A stretch of 64,000 nt of DNA from Candidatus Kutchimonas denitrificans (GTDB lineage: Bacteria > Gemmatimonadota > Gemmatimonadetes > Palauibacterales > KS3-K002). The notes beneath the pieces were generated by a model. That model had not been told where the DNA came from. It ran no database searches and was given only the letters and a program-made list of their open reading frames with translations. The stretch is taken from positions 1 to 64,000 of the forward strand of contig JAACAK010000036.1 of NCBI GenBank assembly GCA_011774835.1, read 5' to 3'. Shown in pieces: positions 34,701 to 42,044 of this stretch (positions within the stretch are counted from its first letter, which is position 1; each line of letters begins with the position of its first letter). Position numbers and translations under genes: made by a program.

Positions 34701-34981
34701 ACGGCCAGCAGAACCACCGCGCCGCCCGAGAGCACCTGCAGCGCACCGGTCCACCCGCGGTAGTAGGCCAGCGCGAAGGCAGGGATCAGAATGAGAAGCC
34801 AGGAGAGCGCATCGTAACCGGCCAATATGGTCGGGTGCGAAAGGCTGCCCCAGATCGCCGTCCCCAGCGCCATGGCGCTGTAGACGAGGGCCCGCAACGG
34901 CACCCGTTTCCGCGTGCCGGGAATCATCACCTCACCCGCGCCGCCGACCCCTGCTCCGGCGACATCCCTCTCCTCAAACAT
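31727..34981 (-). CDS. Hybrid histidine kinase with degenerate GGDEF, PAS domains and receiver
   Basis: About 1,084 residues. Four membrane segments lead into a GGDEF-fold domain (SDPLTGMPNRRLLD is kept, but the active-site GGDEF reads ESARF, so no c-di-GMP synthesis is expected). Three PAS domains follow (IRYRHLFDGVPVG; AVIDAAPLAVVSLDDQGRVTSWN; VVEQGAEAIVVTDVEGIIQYVN), then HisKA with the phospho-His in LAGGVAHDFNNVLTAI, HATPase (NLAVNARDAMPEGG, GTGLGLSTAYGIVKQSGG) and a C-terminal receiver (VLVVDDDDSV, MITDLVMPDLDGE). The start is uncertain: ATG 34981 is used; ATG 34927 is also possible and the track's TTG less likely. Confidence 0.9.
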   Translation of the reverse strand: MFEERDVAGAGVGGAGEVMIPGTRKRVPLRALVYSAMALGTAIWGSLSHPTILAGYDALSWLLILIPAFALAYYRGWTGALQVLSGGAVVLLAVELAAEWLLPATVDWVLLFFTSVILVGAGLGIGLVTEALHRERNQALFLAYSDPLTGMPNRRLLDFVLGKELEAARRGRPLGIVLFRVDELRRHNERHGRRVGDELLRRVGTCLSAQLRRMDVAGRYESARFLTILSGEDLDGAWVHADRVRDAVAKLDVGDGISCTVSAGVAAYAPWMDGREDLLAAARDGLRRARESGGNRVSSAMADSEPAELQGFGELDPAKQEAVERDLRFRSLEEAEIRYRHLFDGVPVGLYRSTPSGRVLDANQGLVDLLGYPDRETLLSRNASEFYAEPDERLPWLERVSDDGVVTDYEVELRRFDGGRIWARDSCRAVRGREGRIKYYQGALLDITGRMRAQEELAAANAKLRAVIDAAPLAVVSLDDQGRVTSWNPAAERMFGWSESEVLGKLAPFVSPARELEFHELRQRVLRGDLISGIETQRQRRDGSQIDLTLWAAPLATAGGETEIIGLMVNITEEKAAEQARRLLATVVEQGAEAIVVTDVEGIIQYVNPAFERVTGYSPDEVLGKNPRILSSGRHEPEFYRELWDTLLRGEVWAGRLQNRRKDGSLFQQEGTIAPVRDVAGRVVNYVSVARDVTREAELEEQLRQAQKMEALGQLAGGVAHDFNNVLTAIIANSEMLVGDLEAAGQPTVLAEEIKAAGGRAAALTRQLLTFSRRQVLQPELVDLSVTIDGVTQLIGRLIGDEVELELSLARDLGRVRIDRGQLEQVVVNLAVNARDAMPEGGKLIIETSNTEVEEAEAGSQDLACSGPHVLLAMTDTGTGMDTDTRTRIFEPFFTTKPKGKGTGLGLSTAYGIVKQSGGFIRVYSEPGRGTTFRIYLPRVSETSEPGVAFTREPELKASHGESVLVVDDDDSVRIAACRVLGDAGYRTFEAEGPLQALDLIERCDAAIDLMITDLVMPDLDGEQLAQRVARLSPRTRIIFVSGYSEKTLESDLLRSGVPFLSKPFCNKALLRKVAEVLQAERTT

Positions 34982-35057
34982 CTCCGGTCGTGCGAGAATC
35001 CACCAAACCTCTACGTTCAACGGTTACCGAGGCTACACGAAGCCGCTGATCGCCTAC

Positions 35058-35086
35058 AACCTAGTTGTTCTTACAACAATAGGCAA
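35058..35086 (-). promoter_or_regulatory. Putative kinase-operon promoter with inverted repeat
   Basis: On the minus strand TTGCCT (35081-35086) and TAGGTT (35058-35063) are 17 bases apart. Within that spacer lies the inverted repeat GTTGT-TCTT-ACAAC (35064-35077, plus-strand reading), placed where a repressor would block polymerase. The interval is AT-richer than its surroundings. The promoter call rests on spacing and resemblance only. Confidence 0.45.
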
Positions 35087-35118
35087 GCACGACACGGCCG
35101 AGCCGCAGAGCACTCGAT

Positions 35119-35535
35119 TCAGGGACGCGTCAGCTCGTTGATCCGCTCGACGCGACGCTTCATCTGACGATCGATTTCGCTCCGGCGCCGGAAACCGGAA
35201 TCGGGGGACATTCGACCGTCCCGTACCTCATCAGACAGGCGGAGCAGTTCCCCGGTGTCACGGGTGAGGGCCACGAGCTCATCGGTGGCCTGCCGGTAGG
35301 CGTGACCTCCGGTATCGAAGCGGGTGGCCTCCTTCACGCGCTCGCGGATCGTTTCGGCGGGAACCCGGGCCAGGGCCACCACCCAAACGGCCCAAAGGAC
35401 GGGAAGGGCCGAAGCGATCGACGCGACCAGGCGAACGATCGGATGCTCGATGCCGAGGACGGCAACACAAAAAAGTGTATAAGCGACGACGATGACGATA
35501 TGAGCGAGCTGAAAGAGCGTGCGCGTGACCGCCAT
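35119..35535 (-). CDS. Small membrane protein, unknown function
   Basis: A 138-residue protein with two membrane segments (FQLAHIVIVVAYTLFCVAVLG and LVASIASALPVLWAVWVVALA) and a charged cytosolic tail rich in Arg, Glu and Asp (EIDRQMKRRVERINELTRP). The start is ATG 35535 after GAGGG; the track's 79 extra N-terminal codons are not supported. I recognise no family. It lies between the kinase pair and the ADOP permease on the same strand. Confidence 0.65.
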   Translation of the reverse strand: MAVTRTLFQLAHIVIVVAYTLFCVAVLGIEHPIVRLVASIASALPVLWAVWVVALARVPAETIRERVKEATRFDTGGHAYRQATDELVALTRDTGELLRLSDEVRDGRMSPDSGFRRRSEIDRQMKRRVERINELTRP

Positions 35536-35756
35536 GGAACCCTCGCCGGTTGGGATCTCGAAATCTGGATGTGGCAGCGAGCGCCGGCGATCGTCGAATT
35601 CCGCGACCGAATGGTTTAGGCAGGGCTTCGTTTCCGGCCCGGCGACGCCGGCAGTCCCGGCACGATGGGGAGCCAGGACGGCGTTGACAACCGAGAGGCC
35701 GAGTTCGCAGGCCGATTGGATATGCTGACCAGTATCTGGACACCGGCAAGATTCCA

Positions 35757-35790
35757 GGCGGCCCCTCTGCACGACCGCCAGGGGGCCGCC
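35757..35790 (-). terminator. Hairpin after the ADOP permease gene
   Basis: About 15 bases past the ADOP stop codon, GGCGGCCCC and GGGGCCGCC form a perfect 9-bp stem around a 16-base loop on the minus strand. It is followed by TGGAATCTTG, so the U-run is poor. It may still stop transcription or stabilise the 3' end. Confidence 0.5.
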
Positions 35791-35803
35791 CGGTCCTCGC
35801 CGA

Positions 35804-38197
35804 TTACTCGACCCGGAGCGCCTCGACCGGGCTGACCCGTGTGGCCCGTCGGGCCGGTAGGTACGTGGCGGCGATGCCGGCGACGAACAGAGCCAGGGCC
35901 GCGGCCCCGTAGGTCAGCGGTTCGAAGGCGTCGATGCCGTACAGGAAGAACGACAGCCCGCGGGCCATGAGAAAAGCGACCCCCAGCCCCAAGGCGATGC
36001 CCGCCACGGCCAGCCAGGTGCCCTGACGGAGAACCATGTTGATGACATTGCGGTTCTGGGCGCCGAGGGCCATGCGGATGCCCATCTCCTGGCGCCGCTG
36101 GGAGACCGAGTACGCCATCACACCGTAGACCCCGGCCAGCGAGAGGATGAGGGCGATGACGGCGACGACGCTCATGATCTTGGCCATGATCGTGTCGCCC
36201 CCCAACGATTCGTCGATGATCTCTTTCAGCGGCCGCATGTTGTACGCCGGGATGTTGGGATCGATGGCTCGGATCTCGGCGCGTACCGACTCGACCAGCG
36301 TCGCGAGCGGCACCTCCGCCTCGACCGCGTAACCCAGGGCGTGGTCGTCGTCCTGGTAAGCGGAGAAGTAGACCATCGGCCGGTCGGTCAGCGACACGCT
36401 GGCGATCTGCGCGTCCGCGGCGACACCGACGATCTCGGCGCTGAAGGTGTAAAAGACGAGCTCGCGGCCCAGCGGATCACCATCCGGCCAGTGCCGCTCT
36501 GCCATGGTCTCGCTGATGACCACGACCGGACGTGTCCCCGGCCGGTCCCTCTCCTCGATCCCCCGGCCCCGTAGGATGGGGATGTCCAGCGCCTGGAAGT
36601 AACCCGGCGTCACGTCCAGCCAGTCGGTGACCTTGCGGTCCAGGTCGCTGTTGATGTCGTCCCCGGGGAGAGAATAGTAGGTGCCGCTGTTCCCCTGCGA
36701 TGGGAGGATGGTCGTCCCGCCCACCCCGATGACTCCCGGCAACGAAGCGACCCGCGCTTCCAATTCCTCGTGGAAAGCGACGACCGACAGGGTGTCCGGA
36801 TACTCCTCCTGCGGCAGCGCGACCCGGAGAGCGAGGATGTCGCTCTCGTCGAAGCCTCGATCCGCCAGCCGCACGTTGATGAACGCCTGGACCAGCAGGG
36901 CCGATGACACCAGCAAGGCCAACGCCAACGACACCTCGCCGACGACCAGCGCCTTCCGCAACCGAACTCCTTGGACCGCCGTGCCGCCACGGCCGCCCTC
37001 CTTCAGCGACTCCACCGTGTTGGATCGGAGGCTCTGCAGGACCGGCGCGAGGCCGACCAGCACGGCGCTCAGCATGGCAACCGCGGCTGTGAACAGCAGA
37101 ACTCTCGTGTCGAGCCCGATCTCGTTTACGCGAGGGAACCAGGCCGGCATCAGCGAGACCAGCCAGCGGATGCCGAAGACTGACAAGATCAAACCGAGGG
37201 CACCACCGACGAAGGCGAGGATCAGCGCCTCGGTCAGAAACTGCCGGGCGATGCGCAGACGACCCGCGCCCAGCGCCGTCCGCACCGCCACCTCACGCTC
37301 GCGACCGGCAGCGTGGGTCAGCAACAGGTTCGCGACGTTCGCGCAGGCGATCAAGAGGAGGAACAGCACCGCGATGGTCGAGATGGTCGTCCCGACCTGA
37401 AAGCCCTCGTTGAAGATCTCTTCGTGCAGCGTGATGATCCTGCCGCCGTTGCCGGCGTTCGTCTCCGGATACTCGGCGGCCAGCTGGGCCGCGATCCGCT
37501 CGGCCTCGTCCTGCGCCTGCTCCCAGGCGTAACCGTCCTTCAACCGGGCCAGCACGTCTATGTAGTGGCTGTTGCGGTACTCGTCGCCGCTGATCGCCAG
37601 GGGGACCCACACGTCGTCGCTTACATCCCCGAACCAGAACCCCTCAGGCATGACCCCAACGACGGTGTGGGGCTCGCTGTCCAGAAGGATGTCCGTGCCC
37701 AAGATGTCCGGGTCACCCCCGAACCGGCGCTGCCACAGCCCATGGCTGATCACCGCGACCCGGTGCTGCCCGACGACCTCCTCGTCCCGGGTGAAGCCAC
37801 GGCCCAGGGCGGGCTGCACTCCCAGCACCCGGAAGAAGTTCGAGCTCAGTTGCTGGCCGCCCACCCGTTCCGGGCGTTCGCCCACCGCCAGGTTGAACGC
37901 GGCGCCGTCCCAGCCGGCCACCGCGAGGGTCTGGCTGCGCTCCCGCAAATCGACGAAGTCGGGGATCGAGAACTCGACCTCGTTCCAGCCGCGCTCGCGG
38001 TTGGTCGTATAGACGATGTGGAGGTCGTTCGACTCGGGGTAGGGCAACGGACGCAGCATGAAGACATCGACGGCGCTGAAGATCGTCGTGTTGGCCGCGA
38101 TGCCGACGGCGAGCGAAAAAACGGCGATCGCGATCAAGAGGCCGCCACGACGCAGGGTCCGCACGCCGTACTTCAAATCCTGCCAGATCCTTTCCAC
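35804..38197 (-). CDS. ADOP-family duplicated ABC permease (MacB/FtsX-like)
   Basis: A 797-residue permease with two FtsX modules and two periplasmic MacB-core domains, eight membrane segments in all. The opening DLKYGVRTLRRGG..VGIAANTTIFSAVDVFMLRPLPY and the SIPDFVDLRERSQT motif are characteristic of the acidobacterial duplicated orphan permease family. A later segment, QRRQEMGIRMALGAQNRNVINMVLRQG, is the coupling region to an ATPase. No ATPase gene is adjacent, as is usual for ADOPs. It probably takes part in efflux or lipoprotein/peptide handling, but the substrate is unknown. Confidence 0.9.
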   Translation of the reverse strand: MERIWQDLKYGVRTLRRGGLLIAIAVFSLAVGIAANTTIFSAVDVFMLRPLPYPESNDLHIVYTTNRERGWNEVEFSIPDFVDLRERSQTLAVAGWDGAAFNLAVGERPERVGGQQLSSNFFRVLGVQPALGRGFTRDEEVVGQHRVAVISHGLWQRRFGGDPDILGTDILLDSEPHTVVGVMPEGFWFGDVSDDVWVPLAISGDEYRNSHYIDVLARLKDGYAWEQAQDEAERIAAQLAAEYPETNAGNGGRIITLHEEIFNEGFQVGTTISTIAVLFLLLIACANVANLLLTHAAGREREVAVRTALGAGRLRIARQFLTEALILAFVGGALGLILSVFGIRWLVSLMPAWFPRVNEIGLDTRVLLFTAAVAMLSAVLVGLAPVLQSLRSNTVESLKEGGRGGTAVQGVRLRKALVVGEVSLALALLVSSALLVQAFINVRLADRGFDESDILALRVALPQEEYPDTLSVVAFHEELEARVASLPGVIGVGGTTILPSQGNSGTYYSLPGDDINSDLDRKVTDWLDVTPGYFQALDIPILRGRGIEERDRPGTRPVVVISETMAERHWPDGDPLGRELVFYTFSAEIVGVAADAQIASVSLTDRPMVYFSAYQDDDHALGYAVEAEVPLATLVESVRAEIRAIDPNIPAYNMRPLKEIIDESLGGDTIMAKIMSVVAVIALILSLAGVYGVMAYSVSQRRQEMGIRMALGAQNRNVINMVLRQGTWLAVAGIALGLGVAFLMARGLSFFLYGIDAFEPLTYGAAALALFVAGIAATYLPARRATRVSPVEALRVE

Positions 38198-38280
38198 GCC
38201 ACCCCTCCAGGTCGGGTCCGAGCCCTCAGGTCATGACAGATACTACGGGACCGGCAGCCGGGTGGGTTTCACCGTGTCGG

Positions 38281-39021
38281 TTAGATCCGCTCAAGGAGGA
38301 ACTCGGGAGTGAACTTGATCAGCCAGCCGGCCAGCACGGTGAACTTGCCGGTCAGCAGGAGCGCGCCGACCACGATCAGCAGCACGCCGGCGACCCATTC
38401 GACGTAGCGGATATAGCGGCGGAACTTCTGGAACCAGCCCAAGAACGCGGTCAACGCCACGGCGCTGAGGACGAAGGGGATCGCCAGGCCCAGCGAATAG
38501 ACGAACAGCAGGCCGACCCCTTCATACAGGTTCGCCCGGGTGGCCGCCAGGGTCAGGATCGCCCCCAGTATCGGGCCGATGCAGGGCACCCAGCCGGCGC
38601 CGAAGGCGGCGCCCACCGCCATCGTCCCCACATACCCCACCGGCTTGTTCTGGAACTGGTACCGCTTCTCCCGGCTCAGCGCCGGGATGGGGATCCATCC
38701 CAGCAGCAGGAGTCCGAACAGGATGATGATCACGCCGCCGACCCGGGCGATGATGTCCTGGTACTGGCGAAGCAGCTGGCCGATCGCGGTGGCGGAAGCG
38801 CCCATCAATAGGAAGATCAGGGTGAAGCCAGCGACGAAAAGCAGCGAGTGAATCAGCGCCACCCGCTTCACGTCCTCCCCGCCCTGCTCCAGCTCTTCCA
38901 TCCCCAGGCCGGTGATGAACGAGACGTAGGAGGGGACCAGGGGCAGGACGCAGGGGCTGAGGAAGGACAGCAGCCCGGCGAACAGGGCGACGAAGATACC
39001 GATCGAGGTTCCGTCCTGCAT
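38281..39021 (-). CDS. ccdA: CcdA/DsbD-type thiol-electron transporter
   Basis: Moves reducing power from cytosolic thioredoxin across the membrane for cytochrome c maturation or periplasmic disulfide reduction. The 246-residue protein has six membrane helices and both redox cysteines in their signature settings, LSFLSPCVLPLVPSYVSF and GWVPCIGPILGAIL. The true start is ATG 39021 (MQDGTSIG); the 26 track codons upstream lie in a repeat. Thioredoxin reductase is also in this window but not adjacent. Confidence 0.9.
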   Translation of the reverse strand: MQDGTSIGIFVALFAGLLSFLSPCVLPLVPSYVSFITGLGMEELEQGGEDVKRVALIHSLLFVAGFTLIFLLMGASATAIGQLLRQYQDIIARVGGVIIILFGLLLLGWIPIPALSREKRYQFQNKPVGYVGTMAVGAAFGAGWVPCIGPILGAILTLAATRANLYEGVGLLFVYSLGLAIPFVLSAVALTAFLGWFQKFRRYIRYVEWVAGVLLIVVGALLLTGKFTVLAGWLIKFTPEFLLERI

Positions 39022-39162
39022 TTCAGTATGCGCTCTGCGATTCGGTGTGCGGTGTGCCGTGCGTCGGTATGCAGTGGTTGTGCGCCGGTGAACCCCCACC
39101 GCCTACCGGCGCGCCGAACACCGCATACCGAATCCCTCCGCACACTGCACACCGGGTGTCTG
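39022..39162. repeat. GGTGTGCGG / ACCGCATACC palindromic repeat (family D)
   Basis: About 140 bases between the agmatinase stop codon and the ccdA start. Left-hand words (GATTCGGTGTGCGGTGTGC, CGTCGGTATGCAGTGG) face right-hand complements (CGAACACCGCATACCGAATC, CCGCACACTGCACACCG), so the region is an imperfect palindrome of repeated 9-11 base words. The same words occur at 1-62. There is no ORF of note. Confidence 0.65.
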
Positions 39163-40065
39163 TCACTGCGCTCCTCCGCTCACTGAACAATAGCCGATCA
39201 TCTTATATATCAGCTTCGCCACCAAGAAATCGGGTGCCACGAGGCCGGGCAGCGGCGCCAGCTCGACCACATCGGCCCCCACGACCTTCTTCTCGGCGAA
39301 CACCCGGCGCAACAACGTCATCGCCTGACCCCAGGTTCCGCCGCCCGGCTCGGGCGTCCCCGTGGACGGCATGAACGCGGGATCGAAGAAATCGACGTCG
39401 AACGTCACGTAGACGTTCTCCGAGTCCAGCGCCGCCAGCGCCCGGTCGACCCAGCTGTCATCTCGGTCCCCGGCGAGCTCTTCAGCGTAGATCATGGTGA
39501 GGCCCCGCTCGTCGATCAGCCGCTTCTCCTCCACATCGATGGCCCGAATGCCGACCCCCACCGGCCGGACACGGTCCACCACACGTCGCATCACGCACGC
39601 GTGGCTCCAACGGGTCCCGTGGAAGCGGTCGCGCAGATCGGCGTGGGCATCGAACTGGAGTATGGCCAGCTCGTCGCCCAGCCGGTCGGCCCAGTACAGG
39701 ATCGGGACCTGGGTGATCGTGTGCTCGCCGCCCAGCGCGATGACGAGCCGGTCACCGTCCGCCGCTTCGGCGTATCGCTCGCGCAGTTCGCCGAGGGCGG
39801 CTTCCGGGCCGGCCGCGGTCAGCTCCAACGTCGGGTGAGTGTGGATGCCGATGCGGTACGGCTCGCGGTCGAGCTCGTGGTCGTACAGCTCGACGTGGCG
39901 CGATGCCCGCAGGATCGCTTCGGGGCCGTGGCGCGTGCCGGCCATATACGATGTCGTCGCCTCGTACGGAACGGGCAGCAGCGCCGCGGCGGCGCGCTCC
40001 AGCGCCGTGTGCTCTTCGCCCAGGCCGAGAAAGGAGTACGGGTCCTCCCAGGAATAGTCGGACAT
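39163..40065 (-). CDS. speB: Agmatinase (ureohydrolase family)
   Basis: Converts agmatine to putrescine and urea using two manganese ions. The 300-residue protein has the ureohydrolase metal motifs LGGEHTIT, FDAHADLRD and the pair FDVDFFDPAFMPSTGTPEPGG. The arginine decarboxylase gene ends 7 bases upstream, so the pair turns arginine into putrescine. Other ureohydrolases such as guanidinobutyrase share these motifs, but the neighbour makes agmatinase the best call. Confidence 0.9.
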   Translation of the reverse strand: MSDYSWEDPYSFLGLGEEHTALERAAAALLPVPYEATTSYMAGTRHGPEAILRASRHVELYDHELDREPYRIGIHTHPTLELTAAGPEAALGELRERYAEAADGDRLVIALGGEHTITQVPILYWADRLGDELAILQFDAHADLRDRFHGTRWSHACVMRRVVDRVRPVGVGIRAIDVEEKRLIDERGLTMIYAEELAGDRDDSWVDRALAALDSENVYVTFDVDFFDPAFMPSTGTPEPGGGTWGQAMTLLRRVFAEKKVVGADVVELAPLPGLVAPDFLVAKLIYKMIGYCSVSGGAQ

Positions 40066-40072
40066 CGGCGGC

Positions 40073-40633
40073 TCAGGGAAGCAGCACGGCGGCGGTGACC
40101 ACGCTCACCCACTTGCCGTCTTCGGGACCCTCGGCGGTCTGGGTGATGTTGCTCGTTCTCACGATCTTGCCCGACAGCTGCCATTGGGCACGCTGCTCGT
40201 CCCACGCCGTGTCCGGATCGAACGGCACGTCGAGTATCGTCGCCAGCATGCTCGCGGCGAGGTCCTCCGCGTAGTCGCCCGCCGTGCGCTCGTTCTGACC
40301 GTACTCGTGGTGCTCCGACAGGTAGCCGAACTGGTTGGGATCTTTGGGGATCGCCACACCGATGCTCGACGCGATCAGACGGCTGGGCTCGTTGGTGTCG
40401 AGCCGCGACATGACGGCGAACGTGATCTGGCCGGGCGTCAGCTGCTCGAGGCCGTCCGCTCGCTCGATCAGCTCGCAGTGCGGCGGAAAGATCGAGGAGA
40501 CGTTGACCAGGTTGTAGCGGGCGATGTTGGCGTCCCGCAAGGCCATCTCGAAGGCGGACAGACGCTCGCGATGAACACCGACGCCGCGGGTCAGGAAGAT
40601 CTGGGTCGGGACAAAGGGGCTCGAACCTGGCAC
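40073..40633 (-). CDS. Pyruvoyl-dependent arginine decarboxylase
   Basis: Decarboxylates arginine to agmatine with a pyruvoyl group made by self-cleavage. The cleavage site is in LVNVSSIFPPHCE, between the two serines, and the N-terminus reads VPTQIFLTRGVGVH as in the family. Also present are GQITFAVMSRL and GYLSEHHEYGQ. The track's ATG at 40648 lies only a few bases behind a terminator U-run. The GTG at 40633, with GGAGGAC about 8 bases before it, gives MPGSSPFVPTQIF and a better ribosome site, so I prefer it. Length is then 186 residues. Confidence 0.9.
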   Translation of the reverse strand: MPGSSPFVPTQIFLTRGVGVHRERLSAFEMALRDANIARYNLVNVSSIFPPHCELIERADGLEQLTPGQITFAVMSRLDTNEPSRLIASSIGVAIPKDPNQFGYLSEHHEYGQNERTAGDYAEDLAASMLATILDVPFDPDTAWDEQRAQWQLSGKIVRTSNITQTAEGPEDGKWVSVVTAAVLLP

Positions 40634-40648
40634 AGAGCCGTCCTCCAT

Positions 40649-40683
40649 GAAAAGACGCGGCCCCGCGTTTTCGCGGTGCCGCG
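40649..40683 (-). terminator. Intrinsic terminator between Fur-family and arginine decarboxylase genes
   Basis: CGCGGCACCGCG and CGCGGGGCCGCG form a 12-bp stem with one mismatch and an AAAA loop on the minus strand, followed by TCTTTTC. It ends just before the first possible start codon of the arginine decarboxylase gene. A second hairpin (CGCCCGTC...GACGGGCG, 40702-40729) lies between it and the fur-like stop codon. Confidence 0.82.
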
Positions 40684-40773
40684 CCTACTACGGGATCATC
40701 GCGCCCGTCCGGGCCTCGCTCGACGGGCGGGCACGGCGGCTATTTCAGAGAGACTTTGATCCAACTCGGGCGA

Positions 40774-41211
40774 TCAGTTCTGGCAATCCGGGCAGTACCC
40801 GATGAGCTCGAGGCGATAGTCGAGAATCTCGAATCCCTCTTCGCTGTCGAGCCCGCGGATCAGATCCGAATCGTGAGCGCCGACCACGTCCCGCACCTTG
40901 CCGCACCGGAGGCAACGGACGTGATCGTGATCGTCGGTGCGTCCGTCGTAGCGCGCCGAACCGCCGCCCAGCGGCAGCTTGCGGGCGACGCCCGACTCGA
41001 CGAACGCCTCCAGCGCCTTGTAGACCGTCGCCAGGCTGATGTCCGGCAGGACCTCACGCACCTGGGTGAAGATCTCGTCGGCGGTGGGGTGCGTCGTCAC
41101 GCCTTTTAGATAATGATAGATCGCCGCACGCTGCGCGGTGTGACGGTGGCCGCTGGCCTCGAGTGCCGAGCGCAGCCTCTCCTCTGTGGTACCCTCTGGT
41201 AGGGCTCGCAT
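40774..41211 (-). CDS. Fur/PerR-family metal-responsive repressor
   Basis: A 145-residue Fur-family protein. The N-terminal winged helix (GHRHTAQRAAIYHYLKG, ISLATVYKALEAFVESGVA) is followed by the dimer domain with DHDHVRCLRCGKVRDV and a closing CPDCQ, i.e. both CxxC pairs of the structural zinc site. The HDH pattern is compatible with PerR or Fur; which metal it senses cannot be decided. It starts 12 bases after the hypothetical gene at 41224 and is followed by a terminator. Confidence 0.88.
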   Translation of the reverse strand: MRALPEGTTEERLRSALEASGHRHTAQRAAIYHYLKGVTTHPTADEIFTQVREVLPDISLATVYKALEAFVESGVARKLPLGGGSARYDGRTDDHDHVRCLRCGKVRDVVGAHDSDLIRGLDSEEGFEILDYRLELIGYCPDCQN

Positions 41212-41223
41212 TCGTTCTATTCT

Positions 41224-41865
41224 CTATAGGGATTGCGGTTGCTGATGGTCCGGGGCATCGTCAAAGACCGACGACTCGATAATAGTACTGAAACTTATTT
41301 CTCGCTTCAACGCACTGTCAACTTGCGCCGTTCCCAGCGCGACACCCCGCTTCACACCGTTTCCGTTACCCCCACCGTTGCCATTGCCGCGGCCGTTCCC
41401 GTCGGCGAAGCGGGCCACTGCCTCCGCCCACGCCTCCGGGGCGCCGCCGACCTCGATGATCTCGGGCGTCCCCGCGTCGGCCAGGCGGCCGAGCAGCCGA
41501 TCCGGGATGTCGGACAGCCAGCGCTGCGGTGCGGTCCCTTGTTCCCTGACCCGCTGCACCCAGCGAACTTCGTCGCTGTCCGGGTCGGTGAACTCGGCAT
41601 CCATCTGGGCGGTGAGAATTCGGCGACGCTCCTCGTCACCGTCGAAGCAGACCAGGACCACGAACTCGCTGGTGATCTCGCGGTTGGGAAGCGGTGGGAA
41701 GACCCACAGCTCGTCGATCTTCGCGGTCGGGATTCGGCTGGCTATGGCCTGGAGTCGCGCATCGAGGGGCAGGGCCCGATCCGACCGGGAGCCCCGGTTC
41801 ATCCCCTTCAGCAACATACGACGCCTGGAACCATTCCTACTCGAGTTCTTGCGTTGCCTGTTCAC
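41224..41865 (-). CDS. Conserved-looking hypothetical protein upstream of fur-like gene
   Basis: About 213 residues with no family I recognise. A basic N-terminus (MNRQRKNSSRNGSRRRM) leads to a compact acidic domain (IPTAKIDELWVFPPLPNREITSEFVVLVCF, RRRILTAQMDAEF, GTAPQRWLSDIPDRLLGRLADAG). A Gly/Asn low-complexity linker (GNGRGNGNGGGNGNG) and a short tail follow. The track start at 41991 is not supported; the GTG at 41865 follows GGGGGAGG, and ATG 41817 is an alternative. It is soluble with no signal peptide and is probably co-transcribed with the Fur-family gene. Confidence 0.65.
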   Translation of the reverse strand: MNRQRKNSSRNGSRRRMLLKGMNRGSRSDRALPLDARLQAIASRIPTAKIDELWVFPPLPNREITSEFVVLVCFDGDEERRRILTAQMDAEFTDPDSDEVRWVQRVREQGTAPQRWLSDIPDRLLGRLADAGTPEIIEVGGAPEAWAEAVARFADGNGRGNGNGGGNGNGVKRGVALGTAQVDSALKREISFSTIIESSVFDDAPDHQQPQSL

Positions 41866-42003
41866 GTACCTCCCCCTCCCTGCCCACAACCCAGGCACCA
41901 AGGAGCTACCACCGGGTCGTCCCTCGGGCGAGTCGCCCACCCCGTCTGGGCCTAACTCCCGCTGGCAGACCGATATACGGCCTGAAACCAACCCGTCTAA
42001 CTG

Positions 42004-42037
42004 CTAAGAAAATAAAGATCTTAGGGCCGTTGCGAAA
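42004..42037 (-). promoter_or_regulatory. Candidate promoter with AT-rich palindrome for the fur-like operon
   Basis: An AT-rich island in a GC-rich setting. On the minus strand CTAAGA and TCTTAG (42004-42024) form a 21-bp palindrome that covers a TATTTT hexamer (42009-42014). TTTCGC lies 17 bases upstream (42032-42037). The position, just before the hypothetical-fur gene pair, suits an autoregulatory operator. It does not match a textbook Fur or PerR box exactly. Confidence 0.4.
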
Positions 42038-42044
42038 GTGGCGG

